A stretch of DNA of 64,000 nucleotides from an uncultured Dehalococcoidia bacterium. GTDB lineage: Bacteria > Chloroflexota > Dehalococcoidia > Lucifugimonadales > JADFKI01. The notes beneath the pieces are model-generated. The model had not been told where the DNA came from, searched no databases, and was given only the letters and a program-made list of their open reading frames with translations. The translations under genes were made by a program, and so were the position numbers. The stretch spans positions 558,001 to 622,000 of the forward strand of contig CATQHF010000001.1 in assembly GCA_958295865.1 (NCBI GenBank). The letters run 5' to 3'. Shown here one piece after another: positions 36,526-45,412 of this stretch; the stretch's first letter is position 1; each line of letters starts with the position of its first letter.

Positions 36526-37335
36526 ATGTGTCGTCTCATGAGCGCTGCGCTGCCCGTAACCAGACTGCATGCCGCCGAGGCGGTGTCTGCCGCGCTCGCC
36601 GCCGAGTCTTGTTGCAGCCCGTCAGACTTTCGCGCCAAGGGCGTGCGGCTCTTCGAGTTGACGCCCGACCGCGCCGATAACCCGCTGGCGCGGCGCTTCC
36701 CACTGCTCGAGGACAGCCTGACAATCACGACCATGGGCGCCGGCGTGGTCGTTGCCGCGACGCCGAAACTGATGCCCTGGGTGGCAGAGCTGTTCAGGGA
36801 TGTGCGAGAAGCAGATGCGGCGTTCAGCGTGAGCGTGCTCAGCGAGGCGTCGAGGCGGGTAGAACGCTACTCACTCCGACTGAATGGACCTTATGCCTAC
36901 AATGTGACATCGGAACAAGACTTGCTGCTTCGGAGCGCGCCGGACGGGTACTCGGTTGAGGTTGGCGGCGCTGAACTGCTGGAGTCTCTGAACCCGGCGG
37001 ACTTTCCCAACGCAATAGCGCGGAGGCGGGCGACGCAAGGGCGTCGTGAGGCGGTCGTGGCGGTCGCAAGGCGCGGGGACGCAGTGGCGGGCGTGGCTGC
37101 TGCCAGCACGGACTCTGATACGCTGTGGCAATGCGGGGTAGATGTGTATTCAGCGCACAGGGGCAAGGGGTTGGGCGCTGCGCTGACTTCGCGGGCGGCG
37201 CGGGCTGTGCTGGACAACGGCAGGACGCCGTACTACGGTTCGAGCGTCAACAATATCGCATCGCGGCGCACGGCTCAGTCTGTGGGGTTCTATCCTTGCT
37301 GGGTTTCCGTCTTTACGACGGGGGTTGAGCGCTAG
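36526..37335 (+). CDS. GNAT family N-acetyltransferase
   Basis: 269 residues. The C-terminal ~100 residues carry the GNAT fold: a beta strand VVAVARRGDAVAGVAAAS, the acetyl-CoA loop VDVYSAHRGKGLGAALTSRA near 204-223 (R/QxxGxG/A), and the final SVNNIASRRTAQSVGFYPCW. The N-terminal ~150 residues are not recognised and may choose the substrate. It starts 20 bases after tRNA-Asp with no clear ribosome site, so it may be read through from the tRNA promoter; a second ATG lies at 36538. It ends in a four-base CTAG overlap with the convergent metalloprotease gene. Confidence 0.85.
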   Translation: MCRLMSAALPVTRLHAAEAVSAALAAESCCSPSDFRAKGVRLFELTPDRADNPLARRFPLLEDSLTITTMGAGVVVAATPKLMPWVAELFRDVREADAAFSVSVLSEASRRVERYSLRLNGPYAYNVTSEQDLLLRSAPDGYSVEVGGAELLESLNPADFPNAIARRRATQGRREAVVAVARRGDAVAGVAAASTDSDTLWQCGVDVYSAHRGKGLGAALTSRAARAVLDNGRTPYYGSSVNNIASRRTAQSVGFYPCWVSVFTTGVER

Positions 37336-38063
37336 AGCCAGAGTTGCGCGCCGACGTCGTTAAGGCGCTTGCGGCGGGCGCGATAGTCGGGCATGGCGCG
37401 CTCGACCTGCTTCCAGTAGCGCGGCGAGTGGTTCATCACATTCAGATGCGCCAGTTCGTGTACCACGACATACTCGATTAGCGCGGGGGCTGCCATCATG
37501 ATGCGCCAGTTCAGGCGTATGCTGCCGTCCGATGAGCAGCTGCCCCATCGCTTGCGCTGTCCGCGTATCAGCACGCGAGTAACCGCGCGGCGGGTTACGG
37601 CGGGACGCCAGCGCTCGACCATCTTGGGCAGGCAGGATGCGGCGCGGGCGCGATACCATCGCTCTACCGCGGCGTGGACTGCGTCGACGCGCTCTTGTTC
37701 GTTCAGGTGCGATGGCGCGCCGATGCGGAGTGCGTCGTCCTCAAGGCGCACGCTGACGCGCTTGCCGCTCGCTGCCTCCGATACGATTGGCAGCGTGCGC
37801 CCCAGATATGGCAGGGTTTCACCGCTCAGGAAGCGGCGCGGCGTGGGGCGCAGGATGTTCGCGCTTGCCTTGCGAAGTATCCAGTCCGCGCGCTGTCGCA
37901 CGATGCCGTCAATCTCTTGGCGCGATGTGCGCTTCGGCACTTTGACGACTACGCCGTCCTGGGGGTTCAGCGTAATCTCGATGGTTTTCTTGCGGCGCGC
38001 GCTGCGGACGACGGTGTATTCGATGAGCGCGTCGCCGAATTTGCAGGTTGCGCGCTCAGGCAT
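37332..38063 (-). CDS. YgjP-like zinc metallopeptidase (DUF45)
   Basis: 243 residues from ATG 38063. An in-frame extension to 38108 is disfavoured because those codons fall in a decayed family D repeat. N-terminal strands (RSARRKKTIEITLNP), then GQRKRWGSCSSDGSIRLNWR near 173 and the zinc motif VVVHELAHLNVMNHSPRYWK near 203-222 (HExxH plus a downstream His). Members resemble the Ste24/SprT/WSS proteases; substrates are largely unknown, though they often occur beside type I restriction genes. None are seen here. Confidence 0.9.
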   Translation of the reverse strand: MPERATCKFGDALIEYTVVRSARRKKTIEITLNPQDGVVVKVPKRTSRQEIDGIVRQRADWILRKASANILRPTPRRFLSGETLPYLGRTLPIVSEAASGKRVSVRLEDDALRIGAPSHLNEQERVDAVHAAVERWYRARAASCLPKMVERWRPAVTRRAVTRVLIRGQRKRWGSCSSDGSIRLNWRIMMAAPALIEYVVVHELAHLNVMNHSPRYWKQVERAMPDYRARRKRLNDVGAQLWL

Positions 38064-38143
38064 GATAGTCGGTCGGGGTTGCGGGCGACCGGCGGGTCGT
38101 CCGTACAAGTGTGGAAGTCAAGTACATGTCCTGCAATACTCTG

Positions 38144-38173
38144 GATTCCCGCGAAAGCGGGAATGACGGGGGT
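38144..38173. repeat. Family A palindrome, short form
   Basis: GGATTCCCGCGAAAGCGGGA followed by ATGACGG. Directly precedes the tandem composite repeats. Confidence 0.7.
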
Positions 38174-38621
38174 GGGAATTAAGAATTGGGTTGTGTTGAG
38201 GTTTTGGGTGGGATGTTTTGCGGCTTGACGGTCAACCGCCTTTGCATTTCGGTTGCTGAAGTCTGTGTAGTCTTGGGGTTAGGATTTTTGATTCCTCACT
38301 CCGTTCGGAATGACAGGGGCGGGAATTGGGAATTAAGAATTGGGTTGTGTTGAGGTTTGGGGTGGGATGTTTCGCGGGCTGACGGTCAACCGCCTTTGCA
38401 TTTCGGTCGCTGAAGTCTGTGTAGTCTTGGGGTTAGGATTTTTGATTCCTCACTCCGTTCGGAATGACAGGGGTGGGAATTAAGAATTGGGTTGTGCTGG
38501 GGTTTTGGGTGGGATGTTTCGCGGGCTGACGGTCAATCGCCTTTGTAATTCGGTTGCTGAAGTCTGTGTAGTCTTGAGGTTAGGATTTTTGATTCCTCAC
38601 TCCGTTCGGAATGACAGGGGC
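38174..38621. repeat. Three tandem composite repeats of 147, 154 and 147 bp
   Basis: Copies at 38174-38320, 38321-38474 and 38475-38621. Each runs GGGAATTAAGAATTGGGTTG, a GGGATGTTTCGCGGGCTGAC block, CTGAAGTCTGTGTAGTCTTG, and GGATTTTTGATTCCTCACTC to GGAATGACAGGGG. They are about 90% alike by eye. They belong to the same family as the copies at 16837, 17204 and 18601 but lack the AAATTGCTGCGG arm. No coding capacity. The copy edges are abrupt. Confidence 0.88.
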
Positions 38622-38816
38622 GGGAATTAAGAATTGAAAATTAGGAATTAAGAATTGGGTTGTGTGGACATTTGCGTCATTCCCGTGAAAACGGGAATCC
38701 AGAACCTCAAAATGTAGTCCATTTCGCATATTTTAGGCTATCTCAAAGCGCTGGATTCCTGCCCCTGCTTCCGCAGGGGGTGACGTTCTTTCGCAGGAAT
38801 GACGGGTGAGCGAGTT
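38622..38816. repeat. Remainder of the repeat block: AATTAAGAATT units and family A palindromes
   Basis: After the third copy come further GGAATTAAGAATTG units, a CATTCCCGTGAAAACGGGAA palindrome (about 38674-38700) and a long family A palindrome (about 38752-38803) that ends at the RND gene stop. No gene is seen between 38064 and 38816. Confidence 0.75.
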
Positions 38817-41800
38817 CTATTGGGTTGGTTCGGGGTCGGTGGTGGCTCTTGGGCGGCGGGTTATTAGGCGGCCGATGGTGGTGAAGAGGCTTGGGATTGA
38901 TACATTGAATATCCAGTACACGGCTGGCACTACGAGGAGCGTCAGGAATGTGGAGCTTACTAGCCCGCCTATGACGACGGTGGCGAGTTCCGCGCCGATG
39001 ATGCCGCCGTCGTATGAGCTTGCGGCGAGCGGGACTAGGGCGAAGGTGGTGGTGAACGCGGTCATTAGGATGGGGCGCAGGCGCACGCGGCCGCCTTCCA
39101 GCAATGCCTCATATACGCCGTAGCCGCGCCCGCGCAGCTGCTCTACGAATGTCAGCAATACGATGGCGTTGGTTACGACGATGCCGACTAGCAGCAGGAA
39201 GCCCATCATCGCGGACAGGCTGAGCGTGCGCCCCGTAACCAGCAGGGCTACCAGCGCGCCCGCGATGGCGAGCGGCAGGCAGAGCACGATGATGAAGGGG
39301 GTTCGCAGCGAACCTAGGCTGGCGACCATCACCAGATACACGAGCACGACGCCTATCGCCATTGCCAGAAACACATCTTGGAAGCCTTCGTTTATCTGCT
39401 CGAAGATGCCGCCTGACTTGATGTCGACGCCGGGCGGCACATTCTCCAGCGTTGCTATCGCGTTATCCACCAGCACGCCGACGGCCTGCGTATTTTCGGC
39501 GATGATGGTGCCGCTGATGCTGGCGGAGCGTTCGCTGTCGAAGCGGCTGATGCTGAGCGGGGCTTTTCTGATGCCGATGTCGGCGATGAAGCCCAGCTTG
39601 ACTTGTCCGGCTTGGCTCTCGATTTTCAGGTTTTTGAGCTTGTCGATGTCGTTCACGTCGTCGCGCTCGCCGCGCAGCACGATTTCGACCGTTCTGCCCG
39701 CGATGTCCATTTCGGAGATTTCCCTGCCGACGATGAACTGGCTGACCTGCGCGCCCACCATGTTGGTGGATAGGGAATACTCGCCCGCCTTCGCGGGGTC
39801 GATGTCTATGACGACTTCGTCCTTGCCGGCTGATACGCTGCTGCTGACATTGATGATGCCTTCTATTGCCGTCAGCCGTTCTTCGAGGCGGCGTGATACA
39901 TCGGAGATTTCGTTGAAGTTGCTGCCGGTGATGTTGATTTCCAGCCCGCCGGCGGGGGGACCGCCGCTGATGCCCCTCACGGTGATGCTCACATCATCGC
40001 CGCGGTCGGGCATCGCATCGCGCAGGATGTCGGTGATGTTGCGCGGCACATCGTCGGCGACCCTGATGAATATGCCCGCGACGTGGAAGCCGACGGCGTT
40101 GGTGTCGCCGAACTCGTCTGAGGCGCTGCCGAGCGAAATCCGGTAGAGTTCAATCAGCCCTCGATCCGTGAAGTCGGCGAGCACTTCTTCGACTGCGAGC
40201 ACCTCTTGGTAGGTGCGATCGACAGGGGTACTGACCGGCAGCTCGATGTCTATCGTCATGAATTGGGGCGTGGTCTCAGGGAAGAAGGTAACGGGAATGG
40301 ATCTGAGCAGTCCCAGGCTGCCGCCCGTGATTAGGATGGCGACGGCGATGGCGATGAACTTGTGGCGCAGCACCCAGACGAGTATGGGCGTGTAGATGCG
40401 CTGTATCAGCATGTCACGCTCGACTGGGCCTCTGTCGTCGTTCTCATCTTCGGGGAAGTCGCCGCGACGCAGCAGGATTGCACCAAGGACGGGGACGGCG
40501 GTTATCGCCACGGCGGTGGAGGCGAGCAGCGCGAGGCTTACCGATATGGCGAACGGGCTGAAGAACTCGCCGACGATGCCGGAGATGAAAGCCAGTGGCA
40601 GGAATATCACCACCGTCGTCAGCGTGGAGGATATGATAGCGGCGCTGACCTCTTTGGTGGCGTTGAGCGCGGCTTCGACCCGTTCCTCGCCCAGCTGGAT
40701 ATGGCGGTACATGTTTTCCAGCACGACTATGCTGTCGTCGACGACCCTGCCGACGGCGATGGCCAGCCCGGCGAGCGACATGAAGTTGAGCGTGATGTCG
40801 GTGAAGGACATCAGCAGCACGCCGAGGAGTACGCTCAGGGGGATGGACACGGCGATTATGGCGGTTGGGCGCAATGAGTGTACGACGCCGCGTATCAGCG
40901 AGGGGCGTATGTTGAGCAGGAATATGAACACGACCACGACGGCAAAGAGGAAGCCGAGCGTGCCTTCGCGCTGGAGGTTTTCGAGCGCCTCGCGCACTTC
41001 GGGGCCGTCGTTTGAGAGCTCTAGGATTTCCACATCGGGCGGAATGACGCCCGCCGCCTTGATTTCGTCCAGCGCGACAAGCACGCCTTCGGTAACATCG
41101 ACCGTATTGGCGTCGGGCTCTTTTATGATGATGACGCTTAGGCTGGGCTTGCCGTTGGTGCGAGTGATGCTTCGCGGGGCGGCGGTGGTTAGCTCGACAT
41201 CGGCGACATCGGCGACCGTGATGGGACGCTTGCCGCTGAGCGGGCCAGGCTGCTGAGGGCTTTCGCTTGTCCGCTCGAAGCCGACGGTCAGTTCGCGGAT
41301 GTCCTGCATAGAGCCGAGTTCGTTCGTGGTGCGGACGGGGTAGCTGCTGCCGCGCGAGGTGATGCTGCCCGACGGGAAGCTGGCGTTGTTCTGGCTTATG
41401 GCGTCCCCTACTTGGAACATCGACAGACCAAAATCTTCGAGTTTGTCGGCGTCAACGGAGACGACTACCTGTTCCTGCACCTCGCCGGCGGTGAATATCG
41501 TGGATACGCCGTCCACGCGGTTGAGGCGCGGGTTGATGACATCGCTCGTCAGGCGTTGGAGGGACGGAATGTCGGTGTTGCCCGATATGGTCAGTTGCAT
41601 CACCGGGAAGGAGTCGGTGTTGATGCGGCTGACGAAGGTGGATACATCGTCGGGCAGCGTCGTGCCGTTGATGGCGCTTTCTATGTCGCGCTCCACTTCG
41701 TCCATATCGGCGTTGAAGTCGAAGGTCGCGGTGATGAGGGATTGGTTCTCGGTGGAGGTGGACTGCAACTCTTGCAAGCCGCTGATGCCGGATATGGCGT

Positions 41801-42008
41801 CCTCTATCGGCTCGGTTACATCGCGCATCACGGTTTCGGGGTCGGAGTTGACATAGATTGCCGTGACGAAGATGTTGGGGAACTCAATCGGGGGGAACAG
41901 CTCGCGCTGGAAGTTGTTGTATGCGAAGATGCTGACCGCGAATAGGAGGATGATGCTGAGGATGGTGACGGGGCGTCTGCTGAGCGCGAGTCTGGTTATG
42001 AAGCTCAA
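38817..42008 (-). CDS. RND family efflux transporter permease (AcrB/HAE1-like)
   Basis: 1063 residues from TTG 42008; the GTG at 42017 overlaps the GGAG ribosome site, which fits TTG with an eight-base gap. Twelve TM segments in two halves. N-terminus LALSRRPVTILSIILLFAV then the QRELFPPIEFPNIFVTA start of the porter domain. TM4 contains LAIAVGRVVDDSIVVLENMY, with the two Asp residues of the proton path; second half SGGIFEQINEGFQDVFLAMAI. Proton-driven export of drugs, lipids or other hydrophobic compounds. No adaptor or outer-membrane channel gene is adjacent, in keeping with a single-membrane (monoderm) host. Confidence 0.93.
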   Translation of the reverse strand: MSFITRLALSRRPVTILSIILLFAVSIFAYNNFQRELFPPIEFPNIFVTAIYVNSDPETVMRDVTEPIEDAISGISGLQELQSTSTENQSLITATFDFNADMDEVERDIESAINGTTLPDDVSTFVSRINTDSFPVMQLTISGNTDIPSLQRLTSDVINPRLNRVDGVSTIFTAGEVQEQVVVSVDADKLEDFGLSMFQVGDAISQNNASFPSGSITSRGSSYPVRTTNELGSMQDIRELTVGFERTSESPQQPGPLSGKRPITVADVADVELTTAAPRSITRTNGKPSLSVIIIKEPDANTVDVTEGVLVALDEIKAAGVIPPDVEILELSNDGPEVREALENLQREGTLGFLFAVVVVFIFLLNIRPSLIRGVVHSLRPTAIIAVSIPLSVLLGVLLMSFTDITLNFMSLAGLAIAVGRVVDDSIVVLENMYRHIQLGEERVEAALNATKEVSAAIISSTLTTVVIFLPLAFISGIVGEFFSPFAISVSLALLASTAVAITAVPVLGAILLRRGDFPEDENDDRGPVERDMLIQRIYTPILVWVLRHKFIAIAVAILITGGSLGLLRSIPVTFFPETTPQFMTIDIELPVSTPVDRTYQEVLAVEEVLADFTDRGLIELYRISLGSASDEFGDTNAVGFHVAGIFIRVADDVPRNITDILRDAMPDRGDDVSITVRGISGGPPAGGLEINITGSNFNEISDVSRRLEERLTAIEGIINVSSSVSAGKDEVVIDIDPAKAGEYSLSTNMVGAQVSQFIVGREISEMDIAGRTVEIVLRGERDDVNDIDKLKNLKIESQAGQVKLGFIADIGIRKAPLSISRFDSERSASISGTIIAENTQAVGVLVDNAIATLENVPPGVDIKSGGIFEQINEGFQDVFLAMAIGVVLVYLVMVASLGSLRTPFIIVLCLPLAIAGALVALLVTGRTLSLSAMMGFLLLVGIVVTNAIVLLTFVEQLRGRGYGVYEALLEGGRVRLRPILMTAFTTTFALVPLAASSYDGGIIGAELATVVIGGLVSSTFLTLLVVPAVYWIFNVSIPSLFTTIGRLITRRPRATTDPEPTQ

Positions 42009-42017
42009 GGGCGGCAC

Positions 42018-42160
42018 TCCTGGATAGGTTGTCAGTGGGTCAGGTTGTCAGGTTGCAAGTTCGCTTGAGGACTCGCGTCTATCAACTATAACAAAAGATT
42101 TGGGGCGCGTGTTGCGGATGTTGCGCCTTAATTATACTTTCAGCGGATGCTTGCACGGTA
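42018..42160. repeat. GGTTGTCAG run and divergent promoter region of RND/MFS genes
   Basis: GGTTGTCAGTGGGTCAGGTT and GTCAGGTTGC units at about 42027-42058. A perfect TATAAT is read on the minus strand at 42131-42136, a candidate -10 for the RND gene with no good -35; TAGAAT at 42161-42166 may serve the MFS gene. Confidence 0.4.
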
Positions 42161-42211
42161 TAGAATGGCAGATGTTACATCGGTGTTACATTTGGGACTG
42201 GGGAATCGGCT

Positions 42212-43510
42212 TTGGCAATCCGCAGGCCACGCGCAATCCATACATTCGACGCTTTTCTGAATGCTAACTACCGCATGTTGTGGGTGAGCAACTTTTTCGC
42301 GTACATCTCGCGCTGGATGCAGATGACGATGCTCGGCTGGTTCGTGTTCGAGGTTACGAACAGCGCGTTTCTGGTTACGCTGGTGGGGTTTTCGGGCATG
42401 GGGCCGCTGGTGGCGCTGGGCGTGTTCGGTGGGGTGATCGCGGATCGGCTGGACAAGCGCAAGCTGCTGCTGGCGACGCTGTTCGCCAACTTCGTGGCTT
42501 CGATTGGGATAGCGGCGCTCATCTTCAGCGACCTCGTCCTGTCCACCGACATGGTTCAATACTGGCATGCCTACATAGTGATGCTGGTTGGCGGCATCGG
42601 CTGGGGGCTGGATATGCCCTCGCGCCGCTCTATCGTGCTGGATGTGCTGGGCAGGGAGCGGGTGAACAACGCGATTGCGCTCGATTCGGTGGGCATGCAC
42701 TCCAGCAGGATGCTTGGTCCGATACTGGGCGGCGGGCTGATAACCATAAGCCGGTTCGCGTTCAGCGACGGCTATGGACTGGAGGCGGGATACGCCGTGA
42801 CGCTGGTTTTCTTCATCACATCGCTGGTGATGATGGCGAAGGTGAAGGCGCCGCCGCGCGAAGACGCTGACGCCGTCGCGCCCGCCGCGCCGAACATATT
42901 CAGAAATCTGGCAGCCGGGTTCAGGTATGTTTGCGGAGAAAGCACGCTGCTTGCGGTGGTGCTGATAACCGTGTTCATGAACCTGCTGCTGTTTCCGTAT
43001 CAGCAGCTCATTCCGGTTGTCGCCAAGGATGTGCTGCATGTGGGGCCGACGCTGATGGGCTTGCTGCTGGCGCTGGAGGGGCTGGGAGCGCTGGCAGGCT
43101 CACTGCTGATAGCCTCGGCGTCGAATCTGACGCATCACGGGCGGGTGTATCTCGGCGGCTCCATAGCAGGGCTGATAATGCTGCTGCTATTTTCGTTCTC
43201 GCAGTGGTACGGCGTGTCGCTTGGGCTGATGCTGCTGCTTGGGCTGGGGACGGCGGGCTTCGGCACGATGCAGGCGACGATAATTTTGCTGGTGGCGCGC
43301 GACGACATGCGCGGCAGGGGCTTGGGCATACTCACGCTTGCCATTGGCGCGGGTCCCTTCGGCGCACTGATGCTCGGCATACTCGCGGACGCGACGAGCG
43401 CGCCCACCGCGATGACGATGTACGCCGTGCTGGGGCTGATAACCGTAGGGCTTGTGGGTTTGCTGATACCGTCCCTGCGCGGCCGAATGGTGGCAGAGCC
43501 GGAAGGATAG
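42212..43510 (+). CDS. Major facilitator superfamily transporter
   Basis: 432 residues with about 12 TM segments. The MFS loop 2-3 motif appears as GGVIADRLDKRKLL near 73-86. Topology and first helix (FLNANYRMLWVSNFFAYISR) resemble the MFS_3/enterobactin-exporter group (EntS-like). The start is TTG 42212, with GGGGAA upstream. Divergent from the RND efflux gene, so both may be exporters under shared control. Substrate unknown. Confidence 0.9.
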   Translation: MAIRRPRAIHTFDAFLNANYRMLWVSNFFAYISRWMQMTMLGWFVFEVTNSAFLVTLVGFSGMGPLVALGVFGGVIADRLDKRKLLLATLFANFVASIGIAALIFSDLVLSTDMVQYWHAYIVMLVGGIGWGLDMPSRRSIVLDVLGRERVNNAIALDSVGMHSSRMLGPILGGGLITISRFAFSDGYGLEAGYAVTLVFFITSLVMMAKVKAPPREDADAVAPAAPNIFRNLAAGFRYVCGESTLLAVVLITVFMNLLLFPYQQLIPVVAKDVLHVGPTLMGLLLALEGLGALAGSLLIASASNLTHHGRVYLGGSIAGLIMLLLFSFSQWYGVSLGLMLLLGLGTAGFGTMQATIILLVARDDMRGRGLGILTLAIGAGPFGALMLGILADATSAPTAMTMYAVLGLITVGLVGLLIPSLRGRMVAEPEG

Positions 43511-43585
43511 GGCGTCCCCGCGCCAACGACCGCAGCCGCGCCTGCCCGCCCGCAGAACTGACGGGTATCTTCGACATGCGCGGCA

Positions 43586-43963
43586 TTATCCCGCCGGGTC
43601 GTCCAGCACGATTGCGCCTTCGTCCATGAGCATCAGGTAGGGTTCGCCGAACTGGTCGGGGGCGTCGATGTCCCATTCGGCGTTGGACTCGGCGGGCTTC
43701 ATGCGTATGCCCCAATCGCCGCCAAATACGAGATGCACGACCGCTTGTCCGGAATCGGACACAGGGGCGTACATCGCGGCGCATGGAGCGCCATCGTGCG
43801 AGCTGCTCCAGCCGGTGACCCGATACATGCCGGGGCGTCTGCCGGGTTCGTCGAGAAGGATGCGCGAGATCGGCACGGCGTCGGCATGCGCCTCGTACAG
43901 CATCAGGGGCATGTATTCGCAGTTGGCGTTCTCTTCGACTTCGATGTAGATGGAGTCGGGCAT
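43586..43963 (-). CDS. Unrecognised small protein
   Basis: 125 residues, acidic, no TM or signal peptide. It opens with DSIYIEVEENANCEYMPLML and holds a GWSSSHDGAPCAAMYAP segment and a VVHLVFGGDWG segment. It looks like a single small beta domain. No family is recognised. Codon use matches the neighbours. The upstream ribosome site is weak. It is immediately upstream, in transcription order after, the TPP-enzyme subunit gene at 43987-44541, 23 bases away, and may be part of that unit. Confidence 0.55.
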   Translation of the reverse strand: MPDSIYIEVEENANCEYMPLMLYEAHADAVPISRILLDEPGRRPGMYRVTGWSSSHDGAPCAAMYAPVSDSGQAVVHLVFGGDWGIRMKPAESNAEWDIDAPDQFGEPYLMLMDEGAIVLDDPAG

Positions 43964-43986
43964 GGCAGCACCAATCTTATGCGTTG

Positions 43987-44541
43987 CTACTCGAATGACT
44001 TGCGGAAGTTGTAGAGCGTCATTTCCGGTTCGACGGGCGCGACGGGCATGTAGCCTTCCTCTTCCACCTTGGCGACGATGAGCCAGGGGCCGTCTTCGCT
44101 CATCGCTTGTCGGAACACGGTGGCAAGCTCTTCCTCATCCTGCACGGTGGTCGTCTTGGGGATGTTGCAACTCTTGCCGACCTGTTCCAAGTCTGTGCCG
44201 AACGCGGTGTGCGTGGGCTGGAAGCCGGTTTGCCCCCACTGCTCGTTGTCCCAAACGATGACGATGAGGTTGCGCGGCTGTTCCCTGCCGATGGTCGCCA
44301 GCGTTCCCATGTTCATCAGCAGGCTGCCGTCGCCGTCCAGCGACACGACCTTTTCATCGGTGGATAGCGCCATTCCCAGCGCAATGGAGGAGCATAGCCC
44401 CATGGAGCCGTAGGCGTAGAAATTGCGCTCGCGCCCCGCCGAGGCGTGCCAGAGCTCATCGGAAGTTGGGCCTAGGTTGGATACGATGGGCGCGTCGCCC
44501 ACATTGTCAAGCAGCATCTTCGTTGCAGAAAATCTATGCAA
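43987..44541 (-). CDS. TPP-dependent decarboxylase, beta (C-terminal) subunit, sulfopyruvate/phosphonopyruvate decarboxylase-like
   Basis: Half-length TPP enzyme of about 184 residues carrying the pyrophosphate-binding domain: GSMGLCSSIALGMAL near 45 and the GDGSLLMNMGTLATI motif near 71-85 (GDG...N-type). IVWDNEQWGQTGFQPTH follows. Matches the ComE side of sulfopyruvate decarboxylase and the C-terminal part of phosphonopyruvate decarboxylase. TTG 44541 fits the AGAGG ten bases upstream better than the overlapping GTG 44550. Its partner alpha subunit is upstream at 44837-45343. Confidence 0.85.
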   Translation of the reverse strand: MHRFSATKMLLDNVGDAPIVSNLGPTSDELWHASAGRERNFYAYGSMGLCSSIALGMALSTDEKVVSLDGDGSLLMNMGTLATIGREQPRNLIVIVWDNEQWGQTGFQPTHTAFGTDLEQVGKSCNIPKTTTVQDEEELATVFRQAMSEDGPWLIVAKVEEEGYMPVAPVEPEMTLYNFRKSFE

Positions 44542-44559
44542 CCTTCTCACCTCTACTAA

Positions 44560-44790
44560 TTTTTTCTTTTCCCTCTGGGCTGACAGGGGGTAGTTGTTGC
44601 GGTATATGGGTTTTCCAGCAGGGGTTTTTTCTTGTCGCCTTGAACGGGGTAAAGGGGCTAAATCGCTGTGACAAGGCGAGGGTGGGTTGTGGACGACGAT
44701 TTTGGATTCCTCACTTCGCTGCGCTGCGTTCGGAATGACAAGGGAAGGCGTTCGGAATGACAGGGGCGTGCGCTTGAAATGGCATTTGTA
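44560..44790. repeat. Family B repeats separating the two TPP-enzyme genes
   Basis: Contains TTTTGGATTCCTCACTTCGC, GTTCGGAATGACAAGG and GTTCGGAATGACAGGG at about 44699-44765, plus CTTGTCGCCTTGAACGGGGT near 44632. No gene. Confidence 0.65.
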
Positions 44791-44836
44791 TTTATGAGAT
44801 GGCTTCTGTCCATCTTGTATATCCTGTTAACCTTCG

Positions 44837-45343
44837 TCAGGCAATTTTGCCGCCGTGCAGCAGGGGGGTCATGCACAGGGCGAGGGGTTGGCGGGATGCG
44901 TAGCACAGCGTCAGCGCGCCGCTTATGCGTCGCAGCAGCCTGTCTTCGCTTTCGAGTGTGTAGTGCGTAAGTCCCAGCACATCGAGGATAGGGCGAGTGG
45001 AGCGCCCCATGACCACCTGCGCTAGGTTGAACTCGTCAATCTCGCCTCGCAGGTTGATGAACATCGGCAGGGGGATGCGATACGGAATGTTCAGGCTCGC
45101 CAGCGCGTTGACGCAGTTGCCGAAGCCGCTCGACTGCATGAATACCGCCGCTCTGCGTCCAGTCGCATAAGCGCCCGACGCGATGCCGATAGCCTCTTCC
45201 TCGCGCGATGCCGCGACCACATGGAAGTAGTCGTCCTCTTCCAGCAGCTTCGTAACCTGATAGATGCTGATGTCCGGCACATAAGCCACGAGCGACACGT
45301 CGCCATCTTTAAGCGCCTGCACGATAGTTTCTGCCCAGTTCAT
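44837..45343 (-). CDS. TPP-dependent decarboxylase, alpha (N-terminal) subunit, sulfopyruvate/phosphonopyruvate decarboxylase-like
   Basis: 168 residues of the TPP pyrimidine-binding domain. SREEEAIGIASGAYATGRRA near 46-65 contains the Glu that activates TPP, followed by VFMQSSGFGNCVNALASL. Matches ComD and the N-terminal part of phosphonopyruvate decarboxylase. Sulfopyruvate decarboxylase makes sulfoacetaldehyde (coenzyme M pathway or sulfonate metabolism); phosphonopyruvate decarboxylase makes phosphonoacetaldehyde. No PEP mutase or sulfolactate gene is seen nearby. GAGAG lies upstream of the ATG. Confidence 0.85.
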   Translation of the reverse strand: MNWAETIVQALKDGDVSLVAYVPDISIYQVTKLLEEDDYFHVVAASREEEAIGIASGAYATGRRAAVFMQSSGFGNCVNALASLNIPYRIPLPMFINLRGEIDEFNLAQVVMGRSTRPILDVLGLTHYTLESEDRLLRRISGALTLCYASRQPLALCMTPLLHGGKIA

Positions 45344-45412
45344 GTTGAGTCTCTCATTCTTTCAGTAAGGTCGGTAATCCCGTTCGGTTCGCACATCTAT
45401 GCCGCCAACATT

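Noticed and set aside
38174..38621. Possible CRISPR array
   Set aside because: Units are 147-154 bp tandem copies without short repeats and unique spacers; no cas genes nearby.
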